64,000 nt of DNA, from the NCBI RefSeq assembly GCF_011174675.1, contig NZ_JAANIG010000005.1, positions 62,001-126,000 on the forward strand. Direction: 5' to 3'. Both the position numbers and the translations under genes were made by a program. Within the stretch, counting starts at the first letter, position 1. Each line of letters opens with the position of its first letter. This DNA is from Perlabentimonas gracilis. Its GTDB lineage: Bacteria > Bacteroidota > Bacteroidia > Bacteroidales > Tenuifilaceae. The notes below the pieces were generated by a model, which made no database searches, was not told the origin of the DNA, and saw only the letters and a list, made by a program, of their open reading frames with translations. Positions 7,311 through 17,445 of the stretch are shown piece by piece.

Positions 7311-9377
7311 ATGGAAAGTAAAGACCAGAAGGATCCGATCAAAGATGATCAGTTCGGCGAAGCCGAAAATACGCAGGATACCCCCATTAACGAAGAGTCA
7401 TCAACCCTTAAGGTTGACGATAAAATGAATGAGGAAGTTGAAAAGGATGCAAAAGCATCAGAATCAGAGGTAGAACCGCATGAAACTATCAAAGAAGAGC
7501 AAGAAGAAGTTGCCGTAGAAAGCCCAGAACCAAAAGCTGAGGCAACACCAGAGCCTACTGTAGAGAGTTCTAAATCCGAAGAGGATGATGAAGAGCATGA
7601 AGATGAAGACGAGGAGGAGGATAACGAGGATAACGAGGACGAACCTATTGAGCAAGTCGATTACTCTACCCTAACTCGCGAAGAGTTGGTGGACAAGTTG
7701 TCCCATCTGCTCGAGACCAAGCCAGTTCAACGAATTCGTAATGAGGTTGAAAGTATTAAGCTGAACTTCTACAAGAAACATAAGGCAGAGTACGAGAGGA
7801 AACGGAAAGAATGGGTCGATTCTGGCGGAGAAATTGAGGAGTTCGATACTCCTGAAGATCCAATGGAACCTCAAATAAAGGAATTGCTTAAGCAGTATCG
7901 CGATAAAAAATCGGCTTATAACCGTGAGCTTGAAAATCAGAAGCAGCATAACCTTGAGAAAAAGCAAGCCATAATTGAAGAGATAAAGGAACTGGTAAAC
8001 CGTAATGAATCGGTTAACCAAACCTTTCAAGATTTTAAAGAGCTGCAGCAGCGCTGGCGCGAGTTAGGCCCTGTACCGCAGGCTAACCTTAACGATCTTT
8101 GGGAAACATACCACCATCACGTTCAAAACTTTTACGACTACGTGAAGATCAATAAGGAGCTAAAGGATTTGGATCTTAAGCGTAATCTTGAGGAGAAGAT
8201 TGTACTTTGCGAAAAGGCCGAGGAACTACTGCTTGAGCCCTCAATTATATTAGCCTTTAAAAAGTTACAAAAGCTACATAATCAGTGGCGAGAGGTTGGG
8301 CCAGTTCCCAACGAGAATCGTACAGAGATTTGGGAACGCTTCAAGGAGGTTACCTCTCAAATTAATAAGCGTCATCAGGAACATTTCGAAGGGTTGCGCG
8401 AGGAGCAAAAGACAAATCTTGAGGCCAAAAAAGCTCTTTGCGAAAGCGCCGAGGAGCTTGCTGCTAAAGTTGTTAGTAGTGCTAAGGAGTGGAATAAGTA
8501 CTCCAAAGAAATGATAGAACTCCAAAAGGTGTGGAAATCAATTGGTTTTGCGCCTAAAAAAGATAACAATAAGATTTACGATCGTTTCCGTGCTGCTTGC
8601 GATACCTTCTTCAGCAATAAGCGAGAGTTTTACCAGGATGCTAGGGAGGATCAACAGAATAACCTACAGCTGAAGACCGATCTTTGTATACAAGCTGAGG
8701 CGCTTAAGGATAGCAACGAGTGGAAGAAAGCCACCGAGGAGCTGATTAATCTGCAGAAACGCTGGAAGGAAATAGGCCCAGTGCCTCGCAAGCATAGCGA
8801 TGAGGTTTGGAAGCGTTTTCGCGCAGCCTGCGATCATTTCTTCGAGCGTAAATCGAAGCATTTTGCAACGGTTGATAGCAAGTACGAGGTGAACCTTAAG
8901 GCCAAAGAGGAGCTTGTTGAGCAGATTGAGACCTTTAAGGTGACCGAAAATGTGGAGGAAAGCCTTAAGGCGCTTAAGGAATTTCAGCGTCGATGGGCCG
9001 AGATTGGCTTTGTGCCGCTTAAAAAGAAGGATGAACTCCAGAAGAAGTATCGAGAGGCTATCAACAAGCATTTTGAGGATCTAAAGATTGATAACTCCAA
9101 GAAGAACATCCTGAAGTTTAAAACCAAAATCGATAGCATCCAGGGTAATCCAAAGCTGGAAAACAAGATGCGCTTTGAGCGCGATAAGCTATTCAACCAG
9201 CTAAAACAGCTCGAGAATGATATCGTGCTTTGGGAAAATAACATTGGTTTCTTTGCCAAGTCGAAAAATGCCGACCAGCTCATTAAGGAGGTAGAGCGAA
9301 AAATTGAGAAAGCACGCTCCGATCTTAAGGTGATTGAAGAGAAAATCCGTATGATCGACAGTATGGATCAAGCGTAG
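7311..9377 (+). CDS. DUF349 repeat protein
   Basis: A 688-residue soluble protein. The first ~115 residues are highly acidic (runs of E and D) and probably disordered. The rest is charged and helical, with five repeats of a W-x-x-[IV]-G-x-[VA]-P motif (WRELGPVP, WREVGPVP, WKSIGFAP, WKEIGPVP, WAEIGFVP) spaced about 70-80 residues apart, as in DUF349 proteins. A coiled coil ends the protein. No biochemical function is established for the family that I can name with confidence. It ends 35 bases before pyrG and may share its transcript. Confidence 0.88.
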   Translation: MESKDQKDPIKDDQFGEAENTQDTPINEESSTLKVDDKMNEEVEKDAKASESEVEPHETIKEEQEEVAVESPEPKAEATPEPTVESSKSEEDDEEHEDEDEEEDNEDNEDEPIEQVDYSTLTREELVDKLSHLLETKPVQRIRNEVESIKLNFYKKHKAEYERKRKEWVDSGGEIEEFDTPEDPMEPQIKELLKQYRDKKSAYNRELENQKQHNLEKKQAIIEEIKELVNRNESVNQTFQDFKELQQRWRELGPVPQANLNDLWETYHHHVQNFYDYVKINKELKDLDLKRNLEEKIVLCEKAEELLLEPSIILAFKKLQKLHNQWREVGPVPNENRTEIWERFKEVTSQINKRHQEHFEGLREEQKTNLEAKKALCESAEELAAKVVSSAKEWNKYSKEMIELQKVWKSIGFAPKKDNNKIYDRFRAACDTFFSNKREFYQDAREDQQNNLQLKTDLCIQAEALKDSNEWKKATEELINLQKRWKEIGPVPRKHSDEVWKRFRAACDHFFERKSKHFATVDSKYEVNLKAKEELVEQIETFKVTENVEESLKALKEFQRRWAEIGFVPLKKKDELQKKYREAINKHFEDLKIDNSKKNILKFKTKIDSIQGNPKLENKMRFERDKLFNQLKQLENDIVLWENNIGFFAKSKNADQLIKEVERKIEKARSDLKVIEEKIRMIDSMDQA

Positions 9378-9406
9378 TATTCAAATTATAAATTTTACAT
9401 TTTTAA

Positions 9407-11032
<1,626 letters not shown>

Positions 11033-11167
11033 CTTTTGCCCTTGGTAAAGAGGTAGTATTAAAGCTATATTTTGCTAAAAGATGAGGTTAAACGTAAATT
11101 TTATCATTTATGGTTAACTTTGTACCCTTTCAAAACATTGTCATTAATTACTATATAACATCTAGAA

Positions 11168-13033
11168 ATGGATAGAAATACAATAGCCGGATTAGTTATT
11201 ATTTTCCTTATTTTAATAGGATTTAGCTACTTTAACAAGCCCTCGCAGGAGCAGATTGAGGCTGCCAAACGAAGAAGCGACTCTCTTGCGTTGGTTAAGG
11301 CGGAGCAGGAGCGAGACATTAGGGAGCGACAAGCCCTTGCATTGCAAGCAGAACAAGAGAGGGCTATGGCTCAGGAAGATGAAAGTCAGTCGTTGCAGTC
11401 AGCTGGTTTTGCCAACGTTGTAAGCGCACATGATAAGTTTATTACTCTTGAGAATGAGTTGATTAGGTTAAAAATATCAACTCGTGGAGGTGCAGTATAC
11501 TCAGCAGAGGTGAAGGATTACAAAAAGTATAACCAGGAGCCACTATTGCTTTTTGCTGATGATAAGAACATCTTTGGCCTACAATTTTGGGGAAACAACA
11601 ACAATGTGGAAACCCACAAGTTGCACTTTACCCCCAATACCCCCGATACGCTAATTGTTGCCAGCGGAACCTCATCGCAAACCCTTACCATGCGTTTAGC
11701 CGCTGGTGAGGCATCGTTTATTGATTATGTATACACCATTCACCCAAATTCGCATATTATCGATTTTGATATTCGCTTTACCAATATGGGGGGCATTTTC
11801 CCAAGCAATATTAATGCTGTTGATATGGTGTGGGATATGTATAGCCCACAGCTTGAGAAGAATCCCGTTAAGGAGAGCGAGTACACAACCATTGCCTACC
11901 GCTTTGCCGCTGGCGATTTTGATGAGCTAAGCCCCAGAAACGATGAGGTTTCCGAGGATGTGCCCAACAGGCTTAAGTGGATTGGCTACAAGCAGCAATT
12001 CTTCTCCACATTCTTAATATCCGAAGATAACTTCCTTAATGCTAGGCTAAGTAGCACCAAGCTGGTTGATGGTGAAAACATTAAGCGCTTGGCTTCGCGT
12101 ATAGCCATCCCAATTGATAATCCCAACCAGGATGAGCATAGTATGAAGATGTACTTTGGGCCCAACCACTTCAATACGCTTAAATCGTATGAGTATGGTT
12201 TTGAGGATGTGGTACCCCTTGGCAGCTGGATTATCAAGTGGATAAACCGATACGTCATAATCTTCATTTTCGACCTATTAGATAATAAGATTGCTAGCTA
12301 CGGTTTGATAATTCTACTTCTTACTCTTATTATTAAAATTGTACTATTCCCACTAACCTACAAATCGTACCTAAGTCAGGCCAAGATGAGGGTACTTAAA
12401 CCCAAGGTTGATGCCATAGGCGCAAAGTATCCTAAGAAAGAGGATGCCATGAAGAAGCAGCAGGCTACTATGGATTTGTACAAAAAAGTAGGAGTTAGCC
12501 CAATGGGAGGGTGTTTACCCATGCTTATTCAGTTCCCGTTCCTAATTGCTATGTTTAGGTTCTTCCCTGCATCGTTTGAGCTTCGTCAGCAGAGCTTCCT
12601 ATGGGCAGAAGATCTATCGACCTACGATTCAGTATTAAGCTTGCCATTCGAAATCCCTTTCTATGGCGATCATATAAGCTTATTTACACTGCTAATGGCA
12701 GCCACATTGTTCTTAAGTTCAAAGATGAACTCCGGACAAATGGCCGACACCAATGCGCAGATGCCCGGCATGAAGTTTATGATGCTATATATGATGCCTG
12801 TTATGCTTCTGTTTATGTTCAATAAATTCCCAGCAGGGTTGAGCTATTACTACTTCCTGTCAAACGTAATTACATTGGGACAAACCCTACTAATTCGTAG
12901 CACGGTTGACGATGAAGCTATTCTCCGTAAGCTTAACGAGAACGCAAAGAAGCCTCAAAAGAAGTCGAAGTTTCAGGCTAGGCTTGAGGAGATGGCCAAG
13001 CAACAGCAGGTTCAGAAGAAAGGAAAGAAATAA
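11168..13033 (+). CDS. yidC: Membrane protein insertase YidC
   Basis: The 621-residue protein has an N-terminal transmembrane anchor (residues 5-22) and a charged linker. A periplasmic beta-sandwich domain follows (about 80-350), then the conserved five-helix insertase core (about 355-590) with GVSPMGGCLPMLIQFPFLIAMF and the K/Q-rich cytoplasmic tail. It inserts and folds inner-membrane proteins, with or without SecYEG. The linker is rich in glutamate and glutamine. A T-rich terminator follows the gene. A TAACTTTG box at 11115-11122 in the 135-base leader could be a -7 element. Confidence 0.97.
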   Translation: MDRNTIAGLVIIFLILIGFSYFNKPSQEQIEAAKRRSDSLALVKAEQERDIRERQALALQAEQERAMAQEDESQSLQSAGFANVVSAHDKFITLENELIRLKISTRGGAVYSAEVKDYKKYNQEPLLLFADDKNIFGLQFWGNNNNVETHKLHFTPNTPDTLIVASGTSSQTLTMRLAAGEASFIDYVYTIHPNSHIIDFDIRFTNMGGIFPSNINAVDMVWDMYSPQLEKNPVKESEYTTIAYRFAAGDFDELSPRNDEVSEDVPNRLKWIGYKQQFFSTFLISEDNFLNARLSSTKLVDGENIKRLASRIAIPIDNPNQDEHSMKMYFGPNHFNTLKSYEYGFEDVVPLGSWIIKWINRYVIIFIFDLLDNKIASYGLIILLLTLIIKIVLFPLTYKSYLSQAKMRVLKPKVDAIGAKYPKKEDAMKKQQATMDLYKKVGVSPMGGCLPMLIQFPFLIAMFRFFPASFELRQQSFLWAEDLSTYDSVLSLPFEIPFYGDHISLFTLLMAATLFLSSKMNSGQMADTNAQMPGMKFMMLYMMPVMLLFMFNKFPAGLSYYYFLSNVITLGQTLLIRSTVDDEAILRKLNENAKKPQKKSKFQARLEEMAKQQQVQKKGKK

Positions 13034-13055
13034 AATCCAATTGTATTCCATAATA

Positions 13056-13094
13056 CGGTGGGCATTCATTACGAATAGCCCATCGTTTTTTTTT
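13056..13094 (+). terminator. Intrinsic terminator of yidC
   Basis: An inverted repeat (CGGTGGGC from 13056 paired with GCCCATCG ending 13085, extended inside by ATTC/GAAT) is followed by nine T residues at 13086-13094. It starts 23 bases after the yidC stop. Confidence 0.85.
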
Positions 13095-13142
13095 GTAATT
13101 TAGATGTATCAGCCGGCTGAGTTCTGGTGGTATTGTGGTTAT

Positions 13143-13174
13143 AAAAAAAGACTAAATAGCTAGCCATTTAGTCT
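13143..13174 (-). terminator. Intrinsic terminator of siaB-siaC unit
   Basis: Reading leftward, AGACTAAAT, an 8-base loop and ATTTAGTCT form a perfect 9-base stem (13149-13174) followed by a T run (A tract on the plus strand at 13143-13149). It lies just past the stop of the SiaC gene. Confidence 0.85.
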
Positions 13175-13200
13175 TAAGCAATATTAATTTAACAGTTGAA

Positions 13201-13581
13201 CTAGTCAACTATTTGAATCATTTTAAAAGGTACTTTAATTATCGACTCGTAGTCCTCGCCAGCTTCCAACATATCCTCATCGTCCTCCTCGTAGTACCAG
13301 TTAATTACCACCTCATTTTGATCCTTCTTAAGAACCTCTAGCTTCTTGAATACATCAAGAATACATTTTGATGAGCTGGTGTTAAAGTACTCTAGCTGTA
13401 CATTAACAACTGTTTTAGCCTGTGGAGCCTTGGCATATTCCTCAAGCCAATCAACAATTGGCTTATAGAACTCAATAGAGTTCTCGGGAATTGATCTACC
13501 TTTTATTGCAACAACCCCAGTCTCGGGATTCATGGTTACAGTTGGTGTTTTGGGAGTCCCTTCAATATTTATCAATTCCAT
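13201..13581 (-). CDS. siaC: SiaC family regulatory phosphoprotein (paralogue 2)
   Basis: A 126-residue member of the SiaC (DUF1987) family with KGRSIPENS, LEYFNTSSSK and WYYEEDDEDM. Threonine 68 in the YFNTSS motif sits exactly where Pseudomonas SiaC is phosphorylated. The kinase gene siaB lies immediately upstream in the same direction, with a 21-base gap, so kinase and target are almost certainly cotranscribed. In Pseudomonas the unphosphorylated form activates the diguanylate cyclase SiaD. No GGDEF protein is encoded nearby here, so the effector in this organism is unknown. Confidence 0.92.
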   Translation of the reverse strand: MELINIEGTPKTPTVTMNPETGVVAIKGRSIPENSIEFYKPIVDWLEEYAKAPQAKTVVNVQLEYFNTSSSKCILDVFKKLEVLKKDQNEVVINWYYEEDDEDMLEAGEDYESIIKVPFKMIQIVD

Positions 13582-13602
13582 AGTTGTATATTTTTCAGGG
13601 TG

Positions 13603-14163
13603 TTATTTCAAAAAGTTAATATATACAGTTAGATTAAAGAAGTAGTACTGATCGTTGTATCGGAAGAAGTTGTATTCCAGCTTGTTTCCAGTTTTTCGGG
13701 CTATATCAATTAGCCCAAGGCCTCCGCCACCCTTCTCCGAGAACTTCTGATTGTTGAGAACAAATTTATAAAAATCTTTTAACTCTTCACTCGAAAGCGA
13801 ATTAATCTTGTCAATTTTTTCTTTTATATCATCAATTCGGTTTTTCTGCACGAAATTCCCTGTTGATATCCTGAATGTTTCGGGTAATTTGCTGATGATG
13901 AAGACGCCAAAGTTTGATTCTGGGTGTTCCTGGGAGGTCAACTCCTTGGGCATATCCACGTGATGATACAGGTTCTGAAGACCCTCAACCAATACATTGT
14001 AAAGCTTCTTCTTAATGCTGTTATGTATTTCGGTATCCTCAAGCTTTGCTTCAACAAGGCCTAGCGTATCTGCAATTACATCGGCATTAATAGACCCCCG
14101 ATAGGAAACAACCACCTCTCCCTGGTTCATTTGTTCAAAGCATTCGTCAAGAAATTTGCTCAT
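13603..14163 (-). CDS. siaB: SiaB family protein kinase (GHKL fold)
   Basis: The 186-residue protein matches SiaB-type (DUF6272) kinases. It has an N-box-like VLVEGLQNLYHH with Glu60 and Asn64, and a glycine-rich ATP-lid segment FSEKGGGGLGLIDIARK near residues 141-157. It would phosphorylate SiaC on threonine 68, in the manner of anti-sigma kinases such as SpoIIAB. It is soluble and carries no sensor domain. The Pseudomonas operon also has the membrane phosphatase SiaA and the cyclase SiaD; neither is adjacent here. A 16-base-arm-total inverted repeat lies upstream at 14250-14274. Confidence 0.9.
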   Translation of the reverse strand: MSKFLDECFEQMNQGEVVVSYRGSINADVIADTLGLVEAKLEDTEIHNSIKKKLYNVLVEGLQNLYHHVDMPKELTSQEHPESNFGVFIISKLPETFRISTGNFVQKNRIDDIKEKIDKINSLSSEELKDFYKFVLNNQKFSEKGGGGLGLIDIARKTGNKLEYNFFRYNDQYYFFNLTVYINFLK

Positions 14164-14438
14164 CGAGGTGCGATGTTAAAATTATTGGTTAAAACGATCT
14201 TAAAACAAATATATAAATAATTTGCATGAAATGTTAAAAATAATTTATGGTTTGCAAATTAATTTGTTGCAAACATAAGCAATTGAAATGTTTATAAGTG
14301 TGTAATTCCTAGAGTATATGTTCTTTTTTTTGATAAAATTTACTATTCGTGCTGAACTGCCCTGAGCCTTGTGATAAATATCACAAGACCATGCGCCTGT
14401 TTGCTTGTTTCATCGAGTTGATGTTTGCAGGTGATGGT
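14164..14438. other. Non-coding spacer upstream of siaB
   Basis: This AT-rich spacer separates the leftward siaB start from the 3' end of the next leftward gene, whose terminator begins at 14439. It holds a perfect 8-base inverted repeat, GTTTGCAA (14250-14257) and TTGCAAAC (14267-14274), and a leftward TATATTTG box (CAAATATA at 14206-14213) that fits the Bacteroidota -7 consensus about 45 bases from the siaB start. No good -33 box was found. No open reading frame of note lies within. Confidence 0.45.
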
Positions 14439-14473
14439 AAAAATAAAAAACCCCCTTTGTAGAAGAGGGGGTT
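14439..14473 (-). terminator. Intrinsic terminator of THUMP methyltransferase
   Basis: Reading leftward, AACCCCCT and AGGGGGTT form an 8-base stem (14449-14473 on the plus strand), followed by a T-rich tail (plus-strand A tract 14439-14450). It starts 23 bases past the gene stop. Confidence 0.85.
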
Positions 14474-14495
14474 AGTGTTTTGTTTTACAAAATAG

Positions 14496-15650
14496 TTACT
14501 CCTTGTATTTAGCCTTTTTGCTGCCAGGGTAAATTTCAAACTTCTGATATTTGCATTCAAGTGGGCCGTTAAATAACGTGTAGGTTTTTGATGGATGCAA
14601 TCCAAAGTTTTTAATTGCCTCCAAATTGCCACTAATCATCCATACGTTATAGTCTAGGTACCGCTGCTTAAAACAATCGCCTACCTGCTTGTAAAAGGTG
14701 GTAATCTGCTCTTTTCGTAGCCGTTCACCGTAAGGCGGATTGGTAATTGCAAACCCTGGTCCTTCGGGTGGGAAAAAGTCGAAAATCGATCGTTTCTCTA
14801 TGTCGATAAACTTATTCATCCCAGCATTCTTAAAATTGCTTATGGCAATTTCTACAGCTCGCTTCGATAGGTCTCCGCCAATAATGGTAGGATTTACATC
14901 GCGCTCATAGCTTTCGTCGTTAAAAACCCTCTCAAAGGTATCCTTCTCAAAATCGAGCCAGTTTTCGAATCCAAAATGCTTGCGAAATACTCCGGGAGCA
15001 ATACCCCTGGCAATTAACGCTGCCTCAATTAAAATTGTACCCGAACCGCACATGGGGTCAATAAATGGAGTTGTGCCATCCCAGCCCGACAGCTTGATAA
15101 GGCCAGCCGCTAGCACCTCGTTTATTGGGGCAACGTCTTGATGTAGCCTGTACCCCCTTTTATGAAGCGATTCGCCTGATGAGTCGAGTAAAATGGTGCA
15201 ATCCTGATCGGATATGTGGATATGGAGTTGGATATGTGGTTTCTTAGGGTCGACAAACGGACGACGCCCAAACCTATCCCTGAAATGATCGGCAACAGCA
15301 TCCTTAAGCTTCAGGGCAACGTAGTGCGAGTGTGTAAATATCTCCGAGTTAACGGTAGCATCAACAGCAAATTTGTGCGATAGCTCCATTACGCTGGTCC
15401 AGTCAAATTTCTTGGCAATACCGTAAAGCTCCTCCTCGTTTCGTGCCTTAAACTCATAAATTGGCATCAAAATTCGAGTAGCTGTTCGCGTTTGAAAGTT
15501 GGCCCGGTAAAGCGTTTCGGTATTACCAGTAAAGCTAACCATTCGGTTCTGAGCCTTCACATCTGTTGCACCTATTGCTTTCAGCTCATCAGCTAAAATC
15601 TCTTCAAGCCCCTGAAGGGTTTTTGCAATAAATTCTTTCTTTTCCTCCAT
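14496..15650 (-). CDS. THUMP-domain RNA methyltransferase (RlmL N-terminal/YpsC type)
   Basis: The 384-residue protein has an N-terminal ferredoxin-like/THUMP RNA-binding region (about 1-160). A class I methyltransferase domain follows, with FIDPMCGSGTILIEAALIA for S-adenosylmethionine binding and the ITNPPYGERL catalytic motif that marks N2-guanine/N6-adenine RNA methyltransferases. It corresponds to the N-terminal half of RlmL, which makes m2G2445 in 23S rRNA. The precise target here is inferred. It starts 14 bases after the DEAD-box helicase gene, so the two likely form an operon for rRNA maturation. Confidence 0.9.
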   Translation of the reverse strand: MEEKKEFIAKTLQGLEEILADELKAIGATDVKAQNRMVSFTGNTETLYRANFQTRTATRILMPIYEFKARNEEELYGIAKKFDWTSVMELSHKFAVDATVNSEIFTHSHYVALKLKDAVADHFRDRFGRRPFVDPKKPHIQLHIHISDQDCTILLDSSGESLHKRGYRLHQDVAPINEVLAAGLIKLSGWDGTTPFIDPMCGSGTILIEAALIARGIAPGVFRKHFGFENWLDFEKDTFERVFNDESYERDVNPTIIGGDLSKRAVEIAISNFKNAGMNKFIDIEKRSIFDFFPPEGPGFAITNPPYGERLRKEQITTFYKQVGDCFKQRYLDYNVWMISGNLEAIKNFGLHPSKTYTLFNGPLECKYQKFEIYPGSKKAKYKE

Positions 15651-15664
15651 ATCAGTTTAAAAAA

Positions 15665-17248
15665 TTATGATCTTGATTTTGCTTTGGTAACAAGGGGTTT
15701 GCCTCCCTGAGTTTTGCTCGAGAAAGCTTTAAGTATAGCGTCGGCATCGGCAAAAGGAACCGATACAAACGAAAACTCATCGTATACTCCAATATCATCA
15801 ATTTTATTGTCGGATACCCTTACCTTATCCCGAATGAAAGATGATATCTTTCTCGGATTCATTCCATCCTTTTTACCAAGGGCAATGAATAGCCTGGTGG
15901 TTCCCTTGTTATCAACCTTAAAGCTGCGTACCTCGGCGTAGCTACTCTCCTCAAGCTGATTTTTAAAAGCCATGCGAAGCAACGATGCTAGGGCAACCTC
16001 AGGGCTGTTAACTTCTAAAAGTCCTTCGGCCATTCCTAGGTAATCCATATAACCTTCGCTTTCCACAATGCTTTGAAGCTCTTCCTTAATCCTCAGTTTC
16101 TTCATTTCTATAATGTCTTGAGCGTTGGGAAGCACCTCTTTGCGAATGTTCGATTTGATGGTTTTTTGAAAGAAGAGAAATTTGCGGTACTCATCGGGGG
16201 TGATGAAGGTAATGGCTGTTCCCTCTTTACCTGCTCTACCTGTACGTCCAATTCGGTGGATGTAGGAGTCGGGGTCTTGTGGTAGGCTGTAGTTAATTAC
16301 ATGCGACAGGTCGGAGATGTCGATACCTCGGGCTGCCACGTCGGTGGCCACAAGGATATTGATGAATTTGTTTCTGAATTTTTTAAGCGTCTTTTCGCGC
16401 TGCGCTTGCGATATATCGCCGTGCAAACCCTCGCTTGAATAGCCTCTCTCCAGTAGCCTTGATGATAGCTCATCAACATCAACTCTCGTTCTACAGAACA
16501 CTAAACCATAAAACTCAGGCTCAATATCGATAATACGGGTTAAAGCGTCAAATTTATCAGCTTTGCGAACTTCAAAATAAATTTGATCGGCTAGGTCGGT
16601 GGTCCGGGTTTGGCTGCCAACGGTGAGCTTCTTTGGCGATTTCATAAACTTACTGGCCAGCTTCACAATTCTATCGGGCATGGTGGCCGAGAATAGCAGC
16701 ATTCTTTTCTGCTCGGGGGTGTGGCTCAGAATGGCCTCAATATCCTCAATAAAGCCCATATTTAGCATCTCATCGGCCTCGTCGAGCACACCCCACTCCA
16801 AATCATCAAGAATAAGATCGTTTCGTTTGAGCAAGTCGAGAATTCGGCCGGGGGTTCCTACCACTACATCGGCACCACGACGAAGTCGTCGCTGTTGTTC
16901 CGAGATGGATTGCCCTCCGTATAGAGTGATTACATTGATATCGCGTTTTCCTCTGAACGAGATGATTTCATCTGTAACCTGTAGGGCAAGCTCACGGGTA
17001 GGCACAAGAATAAGCGCTTTTACATTCTGGTTGGCGTTAGTGCTAAGCTTCTCGATAATGGGTAACCCAAATGCTGCGGTTTTACCTGTTCCGGTTTGGG
17101 CCTGGGCAATAATATCGCACTGTTCGTGGATAAGTACAGGGATTGAAAGTTTTTGGATAGGGGTGGGTGTTTCGAACCCTTTTGCAGCTATGGTTCTTAG
17201 GGTTTCCTCGGATAGTCCAAGCTGCGTAAAATCTGTTTTTGTCTCCAT
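15665..17248 (-). CDS. DEAD-box RNA helicase with DbpA-like RNA-binding domain
   Basis: The 527-residue protein shows all helicase motifs in order: the Q motif (TPIQKLSIPVL), AQTGTGKT, PTRELALQ, VLDEADEMLNMGF, SAT, VATDVAARGIDI and HRIGRTGRAG. After the second RecA domain (ending near residue 370) comes a region whose last ~75 residues (VRSFKVDNKGTTRLFIALGKKDGMN) resemble the DbpA RNA-binding domain that targets 23S rRNA helix 92. It unwinds RNA with ATP, probably in ribosome assembly. The adjacent downstream rRNA-type methyltransferase supports that role. Confidence 0.94.
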   Translation of the reverse strand: METKTDFTQLGLSEETLRTIAAKGFETPTPIQKLSIPVLIHEQCDIIAQAQTGTGKTAAFGLPIIEKLSTNANQNVKALILVPTRELALQVTDEIISFRGKRDINVITLYGGQSISEQQRRLRRGADVVVGTPGRILDLLKRNDLILDDLEWGVLDEADEMLNMGFIEDIEAILSHTPEQKRMLLFSATMPDRIVKLASKFMKSPKKLTVGSQTRTTDLADQIYFEVRKADKFDALTRIIDIEPEFYGLVFCRTRVDVDELSSRLLERGYSSEGLHGDISQAQREKTLKKFRNKFINILVATDVAARGIDISDLSHVINYSLPQDPDSYIHRIGRTGRAGKEGTAITFITPDEYRKFLFFQKTIKSNIRKEVLPNAQDIIEMKKLRIKEELQSIVESEGYMDYLGMAEGLLEVNSPEVALASLLRMAFKNQLEESSYAEVRSFKVDNKGTTRLFIALGKKDGMNPRKISSFIRDKVRVSDNKIDDIGVYDEFSFVSVPFADADAILKAFSSKTQGGKPLVTKAKSRS

Positions 17249-17423
17249 TTAATGTAGTTGAGTTGTTGCGAACATTTTCTGACCCCCATGTGTATCCATT
17301 ACATAACAACATTGCATAGCAATATCCCTTGGCAGGCTTAACGCAAAGCACCTTTGATGGCTTGAGATCCGTTACCCCTTGGTGGTAGCGAATATTACGG
17401 CATTTTCACAGGTGATACTAAAG

Positions 17424-17439
17424 CCTGGAGATTCCCAGG
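17424..17439 (-). terminator. Weak hairpin after S41 protease gene
   Basis: CCTGG at 17424-17428 pairs with CCAGG at 17435-17439 a few bases past the stop of the leftward protease gene. Only a short T run (CTTTA) follows, so it is at best a weak terminator. The rest of the 197-base spacer (17249-17445) shows no gene. Confidence 0.3.
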
Positions 17440-17445
17440 TTTAGG

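Noticed and set aside
16599-17252. A 217-residue plus-strand open reading frame
   Set aside because: It is wholly antisense to the DEAD-box helicase gene, whose motifs are intact, so it is a shadow of that gene.
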